DNA of 64,000 nt from Kiritimatiellia bacterium (GTDB lineage: Bacteria; Verrucomicrobiota; Kiritimatiellia; RFP12; DVOR01), in the NCBI GenBank assembly GCA_017558005.1, contig JAFYWN010000006.1:62001-126000 (forward strand), in the 5' to 3' direction. Position 1 is the stretch's first letter; every line of letters begins with the position of its first letter. The notes under the pieces were generated by a model. It searched no databases, was not told where the DNA came from, and was given only the letters and a program-made list of their open reading frames with translations. The position numbers and the translations under genes were made by a program. This document shows, piece after piece, positions 27,148 to 35,911 of this stretch.

Positions 27148-27944
27148 ACCCGAAATTGCTTTAGCTTTCCCCCAAAAAGCTACTACTTGTTGATAACTTT
27201 TCTATCACTTCCACCCTAATTTTTCGCAAGGAAGCCGCTGTAGCGGAGTTGATTTCACCCTATTTTTGCTTTATCTCCTTATTTCTCAAGGAGTTATACA
27301 ATTTTAACAAAGTTGAGCAAATGTGCCGAAAATGGGTCGATCCGCCGAAAGTTTTTCAAAAAACTGCGTCGAAAAAGGTGAATTGTTGATAACTTGTTGA
27401 TAACTCAAAAAAGTTTTCAACAGGCGAAAAATCGCCAAATTTTTCGAAAAAGTGGCAAACCTGCGCAAGGGATTTTGAAGGGAATTTTGAAGGGATAAAG
27501 GGAATTTTGAAGGGATAAAAGAGATAGAAAGGATAAAAGAGATAAAAGGGATAGAAGGGATGATGTGGGGGCGACGCCGCCCCCACACCCCTGCGAGAGC
27601 GCAGGGCGCTCTACCCCGTGCTCGTCCTGCGGACTCGCCTTTACAAAGGCTGCGAAGAAAAGAATCTCGCAGATTCTACCCACTGCGAAGCTCCTCCCTT
27701 ATCGTGGCCACGGCCCACTGCGGCAGCGTAGCTTATCGTAGCCACGGCCCACTGCGGCCGTGGGACGCTCTGGCATGCAGCCGATTAGATAAAAGAGGGA
27801 GAAATGTGGGAGCGAGCCGCCCCACACCGCCTGCGGCATCCTAGACTGCGAATGGTTGGGGTGAAGAGCCGCTGGGTGAGGGTTTGAAAAAAGATGAAAG
27901 AAAAGTGAAAAAAGGGAGTTTTTCTCGCGTACGCGGGCGAAGTT

Positions 27945-28085
27945 TGGTATACTGATGGTTCCTTTTCCCGCGTGGGAGGAGGATTTGTCATTAACAACCG
28001 GGCGTTTTAACCACCCCTGAGTCGGTTTAAATCATGCGTGATTCGACGAAGAGGAGCGCGCCCGTTAAACAGAAAGCAAAGCCAA
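27945..28085 (+). promoter_or_regulatory. rpsA promoter and leader
   Basis: TGGTATACT (27945-27953) is an extended -10 box without a good -35. Transcription from about 27960 gives a leader of some 125 bases containing GGAGGAGG (27975-27982), far from the start codon, and inverted segments such as AACC...GGTT (28010-28030) that may fold. The S1 start codon itself lacks a strong Shine-Dalgarno sequence, as is common for rpsA; autoregulation through the leader is possible but unproven. Confidence 0.5.
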
Positions 28086-29825
28086 ATGGCTATTCGCAAA
28101 CCTCAGAAGGCGGTCGCAAAGACCGGTGGTCTCTATGATGAACTCATTGCTGCATTGAACACGCAGAACAGCGTTCCTGCCGCAGGTTCGATCGTTAAGG
28201 GTAAAGTCACCGGCAAGCGCGGTAACGAAGTGCTCGTGGACATCGGCTGCAAGTCGGCTGGTTCTGTGCCCGCTAATGAGTTCGAAAACATTGATGCAGT
28301 CAACATCGGCGAAGAATTCGACGTGTTGCTCATCGATCTCGAAGGTGAAAACGGCATGGTCGTGGTCTCCAAGCGCCAGGCCGATGAAAAGATCCGCTGG
28401 GAAGCTATCCTCGCCAAGTACAAGGAAGGCGACACGGTTTCCGGCGTTATCAAGAGCAAAGTCCGTGGCGGCCTGATCGTGGCTGTGGACGGCGTGGATG
28501 CATTCCTTCCCGGTTCTCAGGTGGACGTCAATCCTTCCCGCGACTTGGACATCTACATCTCCGACGTGGCTCAGGACTTCACCATCATCAAGATTTCCGA
28601 CGAACGCCGCAACATCATCGTCTCCCGTCGTGAGCTCCTCGAGAGCCAGATGGCTGAAAAGAAGCACGCGCTCCTCGAAACCCTCGCTAAGGGCCAGATC
28701 GTGCATGGTAAGGTCAAGAACATCACCGATTTCGGTGCGTTCGTGGACCTCGACGGCATGGATGGTCTCTTGCACATCACCGATATGAGCTGGGGCCGCA
28801 TCAAGCACCCGTCCGAACTCCTCAAGGTCGGCCAGGAACTCGATGTGATGATTCTCGATGTGGATTTGGAACGCGAACGCGTCTCCCTCGGTCTCAAGCA
28901 GGCTCAGGCCAATCCGTGGGATGCTATCGAAACCCGTTATCCTGTTGGCTCCCGCTTGCACGGCAAGGTGGTCAACCTCGCTCCTTACGGTGCGTTTGTT
29001 GAACTCGAACCTGGCATCGAAGGCCTCGTGCACGTTTCCGAATTCAGCTGGACCAAGCGCATCGCTCGCGCTTCTGACGTGCTCAACATCGGTGACGAAG
29101 TGGACGTCGTGGTGCTCAACATCGACTCGACCAACCAGAAGATCGCTCTCGGCATCCGCCAGACCGAAGCCAACCCGTGGGACACCGTCCAGGATCGTTA
29201 CCCGGTCGGCTCTCGCATCACCGGTAAGGTCCGTAACTTCACCACCTACGGTGCATTCATCGAGATGGAAGAAGGCATTGATGGTATGATCCACGTGTCC
29301 GACATGTCTTGGACCCGCAAGATCAATCATCCTTCCGAAGTGCTCCAGAAGGGTCAGCCCGTGGAAGCTATCGTGCTCGAAATCGACACGGCTAACCAGC
29401 GCATCAGCCTCGGCCTCAAGCAGGCCCAGACCGACCCCTGGAACTCCATCGCTTCCACCTACCAGATCGGCCAGATCGTCAAGGGTAAGGTCTCCAAGAT
29501 CGCTTCCTTCGGTGCATTCATCGAACTCGAAGACGGCGTGGATGGCCTCGTGCACATCTCCCAAATCTCTGACCAGCACATCGAAAAGGTGCGCGACGCT
29601 CTCAAGGTGGGTCAGGAAGTTGAAGCCCGCATCGTGAAGATCGATCGCGACGAACGTCGTATCGGCCTCTCCATCAAGGCGGTCAACATGGACGAAGGCG
29701 AAGTGGCTCGTCTCACGGCTGAAGCCGACAGCGATCCCGCAGCCTCCGCTCAGCTCGGCGCATTCGCCAATGCCTTCGAAGAAGCTTTCGCTTCCTCCGA
29801 AGAATGGCAGCCCGGCCAGAACTAA
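28086..29825 (+). CDS. rpsA: 30S ribosomal protein S1
   Basis: The ATG at 28086 (MAIRKPQK) was preferred to an upstream in-frame GTG; the product is 579 residues. Six S1 (OB-fold) repeats can be followed: about 38-105, 122-190, 205-275, 292-362, 379-449 and 466-535, with recurring [17 protein letters not shown] and [10 protein letters not shown] phrases. S1 binds mRNA and unfolds leaders on the small ribosomal subunit. Codon use is strongly biased (CTC, ATC, GAA, AAG), as in highly expressed genes. This also creates a 605-codon antisense open frame that is not a gene. An intrinsic terminator follows. Confidence 0.96.
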   Translation: MAIRKPQKAVAKTGGLYDELIAALNTQNSVPAAGSIVKGKVTGKRGNEVLVDIGCKSAGSVPANEFENIDAVNIGEEFDVLLIDLEGENGMVVVSKRQADEKIRWEAILAKYKEGDTVSGVIKSKVRGGLIVAVDGVDAFLPGSQVDVNPSRDLDIYISDVAQDFTIIKISDERRNIIVSRRELLESQMAEKKHALLETLAKGQIVHGKVKNITDFGAFVDLDGMDGLLHITDMSWGRIKHPSELLKVGQELDVMILDVDLERERVSLGLKQAQANPWDAIETRYPVGSRLHGKVVNLAPYGAFVELEPGIEGLVHVSEFSWTKRIARASDVLNIGDEVDVVVLNIDSTNQKIALGIRQTEANPWDTVQDRYPVGSRITGKVRNFTTYGAFIEMEEGIDGMIHVSDMSWTRKINHPSEVLQKGQPVEAIVLEIDTANQRISLGLKQAQTDPWNSIASTYQIGQIVKGKVSKIASFGAFIELEDGVDGLVHISQISDQHIEKVRDALKVGQEVEARIVKIDRDERRIGLSIKAVNMDEGEVARLTAEADSDPAASAQLGAFANAFEEAFASSEEWQPGQN

Positions 29826-29831
29826 GTGACT

Positions 29832-29892
29832 CTCCTTTAAAGGAGTTTCCACAAATGAAGCGTCCCATCTGGGGCGCTTCATTTTTATTTTG
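29832..29892 (+). terminator. rpsA terminator
   Basis: The stem GAAGCGTCCC (29857-29866) pairs with GGGGCGCTTC (29871-29880) around ATCT with one G-U pair, followed by ATTTTTATTTT. A 14-base perfect palindrome CTCCTTTAAAGGAG lies just before it at 29832-29845. Confidence 0.85.
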
Positions 29893-29986
29893 ACCTTTTT
29901 ATCTTTTATTTTCCCCTCCTCCTTTGAAACGCAGCCACTCCCCTTACAATTAAACTAATAGGCTAAACACGCTCAACGCTCCCAGA

Positions 29987-30087
29987 CGCACAAGATTTAC
30001 AAACTTGACTTTTGACAAACTCTGTGGTGGCGGGCATCATCCTCGGCGAATCGCACAAGACTTACAAAATAAACTTTTGACAAAGTC
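29987..30087 (+). repeat. Two 36-bp direct repeats upstream of pyrE
   Basis: Copies at 29987-30022 and 30052-30087 share CGCACAAGA, TTACAAA and CTTTTGACAAA blocks, about 85% identical, offset 65 bp. Each ends in TTGACA, a -35-like hexamer, but no suitable -10 follows at 16-18 bases. They lie in the otherwise empty 350-bp gap between rpsA and pyrE. Confidence 0.7.
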
Positions 30088-30175
30088 ACCCCGCGCATGG
30101 ACAAATCAAGTCCCCGCATCGTGAGTCACCGCAGTTCGTTTCTCTTCCCCCTATCACAAAATTATTCGCGACTGC

Positions 30176-30204
30176 TTGCGTGTTTTGGCGGGGGGTGATA
30201 TACT
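30176..30204 (+). promoter_or_regulatory. pyrE promoter
   Basis: TTGCGT (30176-30181), a 17-base spacer containing a G6 run, and TGATATACT (extended -10, hexamer 30199-30204). The start codon is about 35 bases beyond the expected transcription start. Confidence 0.65.
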
Positions 30205-30245
30205 TTTAGGTGTTGGTTTACTTTATTAATTGAAAGGCCATATCC

Positions 30246-30821
30246 ATGACTGACGATGATGTTTTGCAGATTTTCAAAGACACGAAAGCGCTCCTTGAAG
30301 GTCATTTCGAACTCCGCTCCAAGCTCCACTCGAATCGTTACTTCCAGTGCGCCGAAGTGTTGCGTTGGCCGCACCACGCTCAGACGCTCTGCGCAGAATT
30401 AGTGCGCCGTATGAAGGAAGAAGCCGATATCGGTCCTGTGGATGGCGTGATTTCGCCTGCTTTAGGCGGCATCTTGGTGGGTCACGAAGTGGCCAAGGCA
30501 CTCGGCACGCAGTGCATTTTCGCTGAAAAGAATGCCGAAGGCATGTTGCAGATGCGTCGCTTCAAGATTATTCCTGGCCAGCGCTATGTGGTCGCAGAAG
30601 ACGTGATTACCCGCGGTGGTCGCGTGCAGGAAACGATTGACATCGTGAAGGCGGCAGGCGGCGAAGTGGCGGCCGTGCTCGTTTTGGTGGACCGCTCTGG
30701 TGGCAAGGCCAAGTTTGACTACCCGACCTACGCGTTGCTCCACATTGAGCCTCAGGTGTGGGAACCTGCAGACTGCCCGATGTGCAAGGCAAATGAGCCT
30801 TTCGTGCATCCTGGTTCGTAA
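30246..30821 (+). CDS. pyrE: Orotate phosphoribosyltransferase
   Basis: This 191-residue enzyme converts orotate and PRPP to orotidine 5'-phosphate in pyrimidine synthesis. Visible are the N-terminal GHFELRSKLHSNRYFQCA phrase of the PyrE subgroup, the GGILVGHEVAKAL loop and the PRPP-binding motif VVAEDVITRGGRVQE (usually VEDVxTTGGS). The C-terminal CPMCKANEPFVHPGS tail is typical of this PyrE type. The start follows TTGAAAGGCC. It stands alone between its own promoter and terminator. Confidence 0.94.
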   Translation: MTDDDVLQIFKDTKALLEGHFELRSKLHSNRYFQCAEVLRWPHHAQTLCAELVRRMKEEADIGPVDGVISPALGGILVGHEVAKALGTQCIFAEKNAEGMLQMRRFKIIPGQRYVVAEDVITRGGRVQETIDIVKAAGGEVAAVLVLVDRSGGKAKFDYPTYALLHIEPQVWEPADCPMCKANEPFVHPGS

Positions 30822-30842
30822 GTATTTTCCCCTTCACCTCCT

Positions 30843-30888
30843 CATGCGGGCCGTATGCACTTACGGCTCCGCATGTAGTGCATTTTTA
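30843..30888 (+). terminator. pyrE terminator
   Basis: CATGCGGGCCGTA (30843-30855) pairs with TACGGC-T-CCGCATG (30862-30875), 13 pairs with one bulged T, then a T5 run at 30883-30887. The hairpin ends only about 10 bases before the next gene. Confidence 0.8.
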
Positions 30889-30898
30889 GTACACCTCC

Positions 30899-31984
30899 AT
30901 GTCCACAGTTACCCTCTCTCACGTTCGTAAAGTCTACCCCAATGGCGCAGTGGCGGTAGAAGACTTTGACCTTGCCATTCGCGACCGCGAATTTCTTGTT
31001 TTGGTCGGGCCCTCTGGATGTGGCAAAAGCACTACCCTGCGCATGGTGGCGGGGTTGGAAGAGATTACCTCTGGCACCATCGCCATTGATGGGCGCGTTA
31101 TCAATACGTTGCCCCCGAAAGACCGTGACATCGCCATGGTCTTCCAGAACTATGCGCTCTATCCGCACATGACCGTGCGTGAAAATATGGCCTTTGGCCT
31201 CAAACTGCGCCACACGCCAAAGGCGGAAATCGCCAAGCGCATTGAAGAGGCAGCGGAGGTGCTTGGGTTGCAAGATTACCTGACGCGCCTACCGAAGCAA
31301 CTCAGCGGTGGACAACGCCAACGCGTTGCCCTCGGTCGCGCCATTGTGCGCCAACCCAAAGTCTTCCTCTTCGACGAACCCCTCTCCAATCTTGACGCAA
31401 AGATGCGCGTGGAAATGCGAGAAGAAATTCATCGCTTACACCTCCGCTTAAATGCAACCATTCTCTATGTGACGCATGATCAGACCGAAGCAATGACGCT
31501 CGGCGATCGTATTGTTGTAATGGAAAGTGGCAACATTCGCCAAGTGGCCGACCCTGTCACCCTTTACAACGACCCCGACAACCGTTTTTCCGCGGGTTTC
31601 ATCGGCACACCACCGATGAACTTCCTACAGATGACCGTGGGCGAAAATGGCACCTTACAAGGCGCCGCAGGGACGTTGTTGCCGCCGAAGGGGCTTCTCC
31701 CCGACCTGCCGATTGGAAAGCCCATCATCCTTGGGATTCGCCCCGAGGATTTGATTGATGCAAATGAGTCCGACGCCTCGGCAAATACCCTCACGGCAAC
31801 CGTGGATATCGTAGAGCAAATGGGCGCAGAAGCCTACGTTCACTTCGCCATTGACGGAACGCGCATCACCGCTCGCACGGCACCCAATTGGTCGGCGCGC
31901 CACGGCGAAATAAAGACCCTTCGTCCGAAATTAGACAAGCTCTGCCTCTTCGACCCCGACTCGGGCAATCGACTCCGCGCTTAA
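30899..31984 (+). CDS. ABC transporter ATPase, UgpC/MsmK/MalK type
   Basis: This 361-residue protein is the ATPase subunit of the carbohydrate importer family. Walker [10 protein letters not shown] (about 38-46), Q-loop [13 protein letters not shown], signature [16 protein letters not shown], Walker [13 protein letters not shown] and the switch histidine ([17 protein letters not shown]) are intact. A TOBE regulatory domain follows from about residue 285 (LGIRPEDL). No permease or binding-protein gene is nearby, so it probably serves several sugar importers encoded elsewhere, as MsmK/MsmX does. Substrate is not predictable from this sequence. Confidence 0.93.
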   Translation: MSTVTLSHVRKVYPNGAVAVEDFDLAIRDREFLVLVGPSGCGKSTTLRMVAGLEEITSGTIAIDGRVINTLPPKDRDIAMVFQNYALYPHMTVRENMAFGLKLRHTPKAEIAKRIEEAAEVLGLQDYLTRLPKQLSGGQRQRVALGRAIVRQPKVFLFDEPLSNLDAKMRVEMREEIHRLHLRLNATILYVTHDQTEAMTLGDRIVVMESGNIRQVADPVTLYNDPDNRFSAGFIGTPPMNFLQMTVGENGTLQGAAGTLLPPKGLLPDLPIGKPIILGIRPEDLIDANESDASANTLTATVDIVEQMGAEAYVHFAIDGTRITARTAPNWSARHGEIKTLRPKLDKLCLFDPDSGNRLRA

Positions 31985-32006
31985 TCCCACCCCTTCTCCA
32001 CCCCAT

Positions 32007-32037
32007 GCCACCCAAGCACCATTGGGTGGCAATCTTT
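32007..32037 (+). terminator. Intrinsic terminator after the ABC ATPase gene
   Basis: GCCACCCAA (32007-32015) and TTGGGTGGC (32022-32030) form a perfect 9-bp stem with a six-base loop, followed by AATCTTTT. Confidence 0.82.
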
Positions 32038-32088
32038 TGACGCAGTTTTAAACAAAAGCAGGAGACACGAATCACCCCCTGAAAATTT

Positions 32089-32106
32089 TATACTATAAAT
32101 AGTATA
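32089..32106. promoter_or_regulatory. AT-rich palindrome upstream of topA
   Basis: TATACTAT-AA-ATAGTATA is a perfect 8-bp inverted repeat around AA, containing a TATACT -10-like hexamer on each strand. It may be a promoter for topA (start codon 85 bases on) or an operator. No good -35 lies upstream. A second possible promoter is TTGCCA (about 32133) with a CTATTT box near 32156. Confidence 0.4.
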
Positions 32107-32190
32107 GGCCACGAGACATAAAAAAATGCTTGCCAAAGCCTCCTCGGCAATGCTATTTCTTTTAATGAATTTAATTGAAAGGAAACCTTT

Positions 32191-34668
32191 ATGGCCAAGA
32201 AAATCACCTCGTTGATTATCGTGGAATCCCCTGCGAAGGCAAAGAAAATTGCCTCTTATGTTGCATCCGACACGATGGTCATGGCGTCCGTGGGACACAT
32301 TCGCGATTTGCCGAAGTTCGTTTTGGGCGTCAATATCTCGCAGAACTATGCGCCGAATTATGAAATTCCGAAAGACAAGAAAAAGATTGTCGATGATTTG
32401 CGCAAGGCTGCGGCGAAAGTTTCCACCGTTTATCTCGCAAGCGACCCTGACCGTGAGGGAGAAAGCATCGCATGGCACCTCTATGAAGTCTTAAAGGATC
32501 TGCCAGGCGAACGCAAGTTTTACCGTATCCGTTACAACGAAATCACGAAGACCGCCGTGCAGGCCGCATTGGCAAAGCCTTCTGAGATTGACCAAGACCT
32601 CGTAGACGCCCAGCAGGCCCGTCGCGTCATTGACCGCCTCTCTGGCTTCCGCTTGTCTAAGTTGATTGCCAATGCCGTGCAAGGTGCGAAGAGTGCTGGC
32701 CGTGTGCAGTCGGTGGCATTGCGCCTTATTGTGGACCGCGAACGCACCATTTGCGACTTCCGCCCCACAGCCTACCACGTCGTGAGCGCCTTATTGGAAA
32801 AGAGCACTGAATTCGAAGCGCAGCTTTGCTCGGTGGATGGCAAGGTGCCGAAATTCACGGTGGATGGCAAGGAAATCTATGGTCTCCCCGAACTCGGCGA
32901 AGCGGAAAATTGCCTTGAAGACCTCCGTGGTCGCAATGCGGTGGTGACTGCCATTGAACGCAAGCAACTCTCCAAGCGTCCGCAGCCACCCTTCATCACC
33001 TCTACGCTCCAACAGGCCGCCGCGACCCATTTGGGTTATTCGCCAGACCAGACAATGCAGTTGGCCCAGCGTCTTTACGAAGACGGTCTCATCACCTACA
33101 TGCGTACCGACGGCATGAGCGTCAGCAATACGGTTCGCGCCTCGGTGATGGCAGAGATTACGCGCCTCTTCGGCGCCAATCACCTGCCGCAAACACCGAA
33201 CTTCTACAAAACCAAGGTGAAGAACGCCCAGGAAGCACACGAACCGATTCGTCCGACCGATATCACGCGCAACGAACTCGGCCCCGATGCCGACCCGCGC
33301 CAGGCAAAGTTGTACGATCTCATTTGGCGTCGCTTCATGGCGAGCCAGATGGCCCCTGCCCAGATTGAACGCACCACCATCTTCTTCGCCCCAGAAGAAC
33401 CGCCGACGCTCAACCGTGAATACCGTTTCTCTGCGTCTGCCTCCAAGACCATTTTTAAGGGTTACCTCGCTGTTTGGCCGAATACGCGTGCTGACGTTGA
33501 AGATGGCGATGTGAAGATGTTGCCGAATTTGGCCAAGGGTGATGTTATCACCTGCAAAGATTGGCGTTGCATCAGCAAGGAAACCCAGCCGCCCGCACGC
33601 TACAACGAAGCTTCGCTCGTGCGCGACTTGGAAGAAAAGGGCATTGGCCGTCCCTCGACCTATGCGGCAACCATTCGTACACTGTTGGACCGTGCTTACG
33701 TGAATAGCGGCAAGGGTCACGTCCTGACGCCGACGGAAGTGGGCGTCTCCGCCACGGACTACCTTTTGGGTGAAGTGCCCGACTTCGTGAACGTTGAGTT
33801 CACCCGTTTGATGGAAGATGCACTCGATAAGATTGCAGGCGGCGAACTGCCGTGGATTACCGAAGTGGATGCCTTCTACACCAAGTTGATTGAATGGCTC
33901 GCCGCTCAGCCGACGCGCGTCAAGGCGATCCTGGACCAGCTCGGCACCATCACTGCATGGAAGGAACCCTCCTACGGCAAGAACGGAAAAATCAATTGGA
34001 GTGACGAAGCATTTTACAAGGATATGCTCGACACCTATGAAAAGTACTGCGCCGATGCGACACCGTCAAATGCAGTGACCAAGCCGCAACTCTCCACGCT
34101 CATCCGCATGGCCATCTCCTATCGCGACCAATTGCCCAACCTCGGCTCTGTGATTGGCCCCTTGCCTGGATCCACCGATCCAGATGAAGTGGAACAGCTC
34201 TTTAAGACCGCCGAGCAAATGTCGCTCAACGATTGGGAAAAGCGCTTCGTCGCTTCGCTCATGAATCAGTACACGACGAAGGGGACGCTCTCCTCCAAGC
34301 AGTTGGAAATCTTGCGTAAGATTGTTGATGGCGAAGCAAAGAGCGAACGCCCGGAGAATGAAGTCCCTGCGACCGAACTCTTGGGTCACCTCAATGCCGT
34401 CGTGACATGGAATACGCCCATCAAGCGTGGTAAGCGAACCTATGACGACCGCGAATTCGTGGAAAGCTTAAAGTCGCAGCTCGCCGAAAAGCACTTCTTG
34501 ACCGAACGTCAATTTGAAGCGCTCAAGAAGTTGATTCGTAGCTACCATGAGCAGATTCCCAATTATGCAGAGGTCGCAGCAAAGTTTGGCATCAAGGAAG
34601 TCACACCGCGTCGCACCCCTGCCGCCAAAAAGGCACCTGCTAAGAAGCGCGCCGCAAAGACGAAGTAA
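32191..34668 (+). CDS. topA: DNA topoisomerase I
   Basis: This 825-residue type IA topoisomerase relaxes negative supercoils. The Toprim domain is at the N-terminus (SLIIVESPAKAKKIASYV; acidic YLASDPDREGESIAWH) and the active-site tyrosine is Y303 in LITYMRTDGM. Domains II-III follow with FTRLMEDALDKIAGGE. The usual C-terminal four-cysteine zinc ribbons are absent. From about residue 600 there is instead a helical region with three related segments (LSTLIRMAISYRDQLPN; SSKQLEILRKIV; FEALKKLIRSYHEQIPN) and an Ala/Lys-rich tail (AAKKAPAKKRAAKTK) resembling histone H1-like DNA-binding tails. The start follows GAAAGGAAACC. Confidence 0.95.
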   Translation: MAKKITSLIIVESPAKAKKIASYVASDTMVMASVGHIRDLPKFVLGVNISQNYAPNYEIPKDKKKIVDDLRKAAAKVSTVYLASDPDREGESIAWHLYEVLKDLPGERKFYRIRYNEITKTAVQAALAKPSEIDQDLVDAQQARRVIDRLSGFRLSKLIANAVQGAKSAGRVQSVALRLIVDRERTICDFRPTAYHVVSALLEKSTEFEAQLCSVDGKVPKFTVDGKEIYGLPELGEAENCLEDLRGRNAVVTAIERKQLSKRPQPPFITSTLQQAAATHLGYSPDQTMQLAQRLYEDGLITYMRTDGMSVSNTVRASVMAEITRLFGANHLPQTPNFYKTKVKNAQEAHEPIRPTDITRNELGPDADPRQAKLYDLIWRRFMASQMAPAQIERTTIFFAPEEPPTLNREYRFSASASKTIFKGYLAVWPNTRADVEDGDVKMLPNLAKGDVITCKDWRCISKETQPPARYNEASLVRDLEEKGIGRPSTYAATIRTLLDRAYVNSGKGHVLTPTEVGVSATDYLLGEVPDFVNVEFTRLMEDALDKIAGGELPWITEVDAFYTKLIEWLAAQPTRVKAILDQLGTITAWKEPSYGKNGKINWSDEAFYKDMLDTYEKYCADATPSNAVTKPQLSTLIRMAISYRDQLPNLGSVIGPLPGSTDPDEVEQLFKTAEQMSLNDWEKRFVASLMNQYTTKGTLSSKQLEILRKIVDGEAKSERPENEVPATELLGHLNAVVTWNTPIKRGKRTYDDREFVESLKSQLAEKHFLTERQFEALKKLIRSYHEQIPNYAEVAAKFGIKEVTPRRTPAAKKAPAKKRAAKTK

Positions 34669-34685
34669 GTAGAAAGGAGTCAGTT

Positions 34686-35090
34686 ATGTTGCCGTACCAT
34701 TACAAACATCATGTCAGAGTACGCTATGCCGAGACCGACAAAATGGGCGTGTGTTGGCACGGCAACTATCTGCTCTACCTCGAAGAAGCACGCGGTGAAG
34801 CCCTGCGTGCGACTGGGCACGGCTCCTATGCCGACATGGAAGCTGCGGGGGTTATGACGCCAATCGTTAAGATCAACCTCAATTACCACCATTCAGCCTT
34901 CTATGATGACCTCCTCACGATTCACGTTTACGTGGAAGAGCCCGTACGCTCGAAGATTAAATTCCGTTACGAGGTGGTCAATGAAGCGGGCGAAGCCATC
35001 TTGGATGGTATCACCGAGCTCGCCTTCATCACGGCAGACACCCACCAACCCTGCCGTCCGCCACTCGCCCTGCGTACCTTCTTCAAATAA
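34686..35090 (+). CDS. YbgC/FadM-type acyl-CoA thioesterase
   Basis: This 134-residue hot-dog-fold protein has the motif RYAETDKMGVCWHGNYLLYLEEAR: the aspartate and the H-x-N-Y phrase are characteristic of the 4-hydroxybenzoyl-CoA thioesterase/YbgC group. It probably hydrolyses a short or medium acyl-CoA; no tol-pal genes are adjacent, so a Tol-Pal link is not shown. AGAAAGGAG lies before the ATG. Its TAA overlaps the next gene's first ATG (TAATG), so the two are translationally coupled. Confidence 0.87.
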   Translation: MLPYHYKHHVRVRYAETDKMGVCWHGNYLLYLEEARGEALRATGHGSYADMEAAGVMTPIVKINLNYHHSAFYDDLLTIHVYVEEPVRSKIKFRYEVVNEAGEAILDGITELAFITADTHQPCRPPLALRTFFK

Positions 35091-35833
35091 TGCTCCCAAT
35101 GAACGACCTTATTCCGCTTCACGATGCCATCTTAGACCGGATTGCGACCGCCGCCAAGCGCGCCGATCGCAATCCCGATGAGGTGACCCTCATCGCCGTA
35201 ACGAAAACCCACGGGCCAGACGTTGTGCGCGATGCAGTGGATGCAGGCATGTCCATCTTCGGTGAGAACAAAGTGCAAGAAGCGGCATGGAAGATTCCGA
35301 TGTCGCCCGCTTGTGCACGTTGGCAACTCATCGGTCACTTACAGAGCAATAAAGCTCGTCATGCCGTGCGCCTCTTTGAAACCATCCATTCGGTGGATAG
35401 CATCAAACTCTTTGACACCCTTGAGGCGGCCGCCCGTCAGGCTGGGACACGTCCTGAAATCTACCTGGAAGTAAACGTCTCTGGCGAAGCCTCCAAATAT
35501 GGTTTGACGCCCGAAGCATTGCCACAGACAATTGAGCACATCCTTGAGCATGCACAAGCGCTCACCCTCTCGGGTCTGATGACCATGGCCCCCTTTGACA
35601 CAGACCCCGAGCACGCACGTCCGCACTTCGCACGCCTTCGTACTTTGCGCGATGAACTGCAGACTCGCTTTGGGATTGACCTGCCGCATCTTTCCATGGG
35701 CATGACGGGAGACTTTGAAGTCGCCGTAGAAGAAGGCGCGACAGATGTTCGCATCGGCACAGCGCTCTTCGGCGCACGACCGAAAATCACCCGCCCCACA
35801 CTTGATGCCGACACCACCTCAGGCATCCTTTAA
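35090..35833 (+). CDS. yggS: YggS-family pyridoxal phosphate homeostasis protein
   Basis: This 247-residue protein has the alanine-racemase-like barrel of the YggS/PLPBP family. The PLP lysine is in LIAVTKTH, followed by [28 protein letters not shown] and [27 protein letters not shown] near the end. Members bind PLP and adjust vitamin B6 and amino-acid pools without known enzyme activity. The start may be ATG 35090 or ATG 35099 (MNDLIP). A terminator follows. Confidence 0.93.
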   Translation: MLPMNDLIPLHDAILDRIATAAKRADRNPDEVTLIAVTKTHGPDVVRDAVDAGMSIFGENKVQEAAWKIPMSPACARWQLIGHLQSNKARHAVRLFETIHSVDSIKLFDTLEAAARQAGTRPEIYLEVNVSGEASKYGLTPEALPQTIEHILEHAQALTLSGLMTMAPFDTDPEHARPHFARLRTLRDELQTRFGIDLPHLSMGMTGDFEVAVEEGATDVRIGTALFGARPKITRPTLDADTTSGIL

Positions 35834-35846
35834 GGTCGCATCCACA

Positions 35847-35879
35847 AACAACCGTCGCCCACGTGATGGTTGTTTTACT
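35847..35879 (+). terminator. Terminator after yggS
   Basis: AACAACCGTC (35847-35856) pairs with GATGGTTGTT (35865-35874), ten pairs including one G-U, followed by TTACTTTAT. Confidence 0.7.
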
Positions 35880-35911
35880 TTATCTGTCGCACACACTCCA
35901 ACCGCTTCAAC

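Larger units (their letters stand above)
26970..27770 (-). repeat. Dispersed non-coding element, copy 1
   Basis: This stretch is homologous, in opposite orientation, to 58465-59155. In outward (minus) order it contains two 34-bp GC-rich units (27698-27765), a GC palindrome near 27567-27588, purine repeats of the GAAGGGATAAAG type, two TTATCAACA boxes, a third 196 bp on, three 17-base operator-like sites 22 bp apart, and a promoter. Small open frames at 27304-27588 have counterparts in copy 2, but two frames are equally conserved, so coding is not supported. Two short blocks (GGAAGCCGCTGTAGCGGAGTT; CTACTTGGCTCCG) are nearly identical in both copies. Function unknown. Confidence 0.85.

Noticed and set aside
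27304..27588. Open frames in the dispersed element with counterparts in copy 2
   Set aside because: Two overlapping frames are equally conserved, the products are low-complexity Phe/Ser/Pro runs from purine repeats, and no ribosome binding site is present.
28034..28138. A 34-codon frame overlapping the rpsA start in another frame
   Set aside because: No ribosome binding site and no recognisable product; it could be a leader peptide, but nothing supports that.
28065..29882. A 605-codon open frame antisense to rpsA
   Set aside because: It mirrors the strong codon bias of rpsA, whose third positions rarely create antisense stops; the predicted product is an acidic low-information sequence without motifs.
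32791..33720. A 309-codon frame antisense to topA
   Set aside because: The sense strand is an unambiguous topoisomerase; this is a codon-bias shadow.
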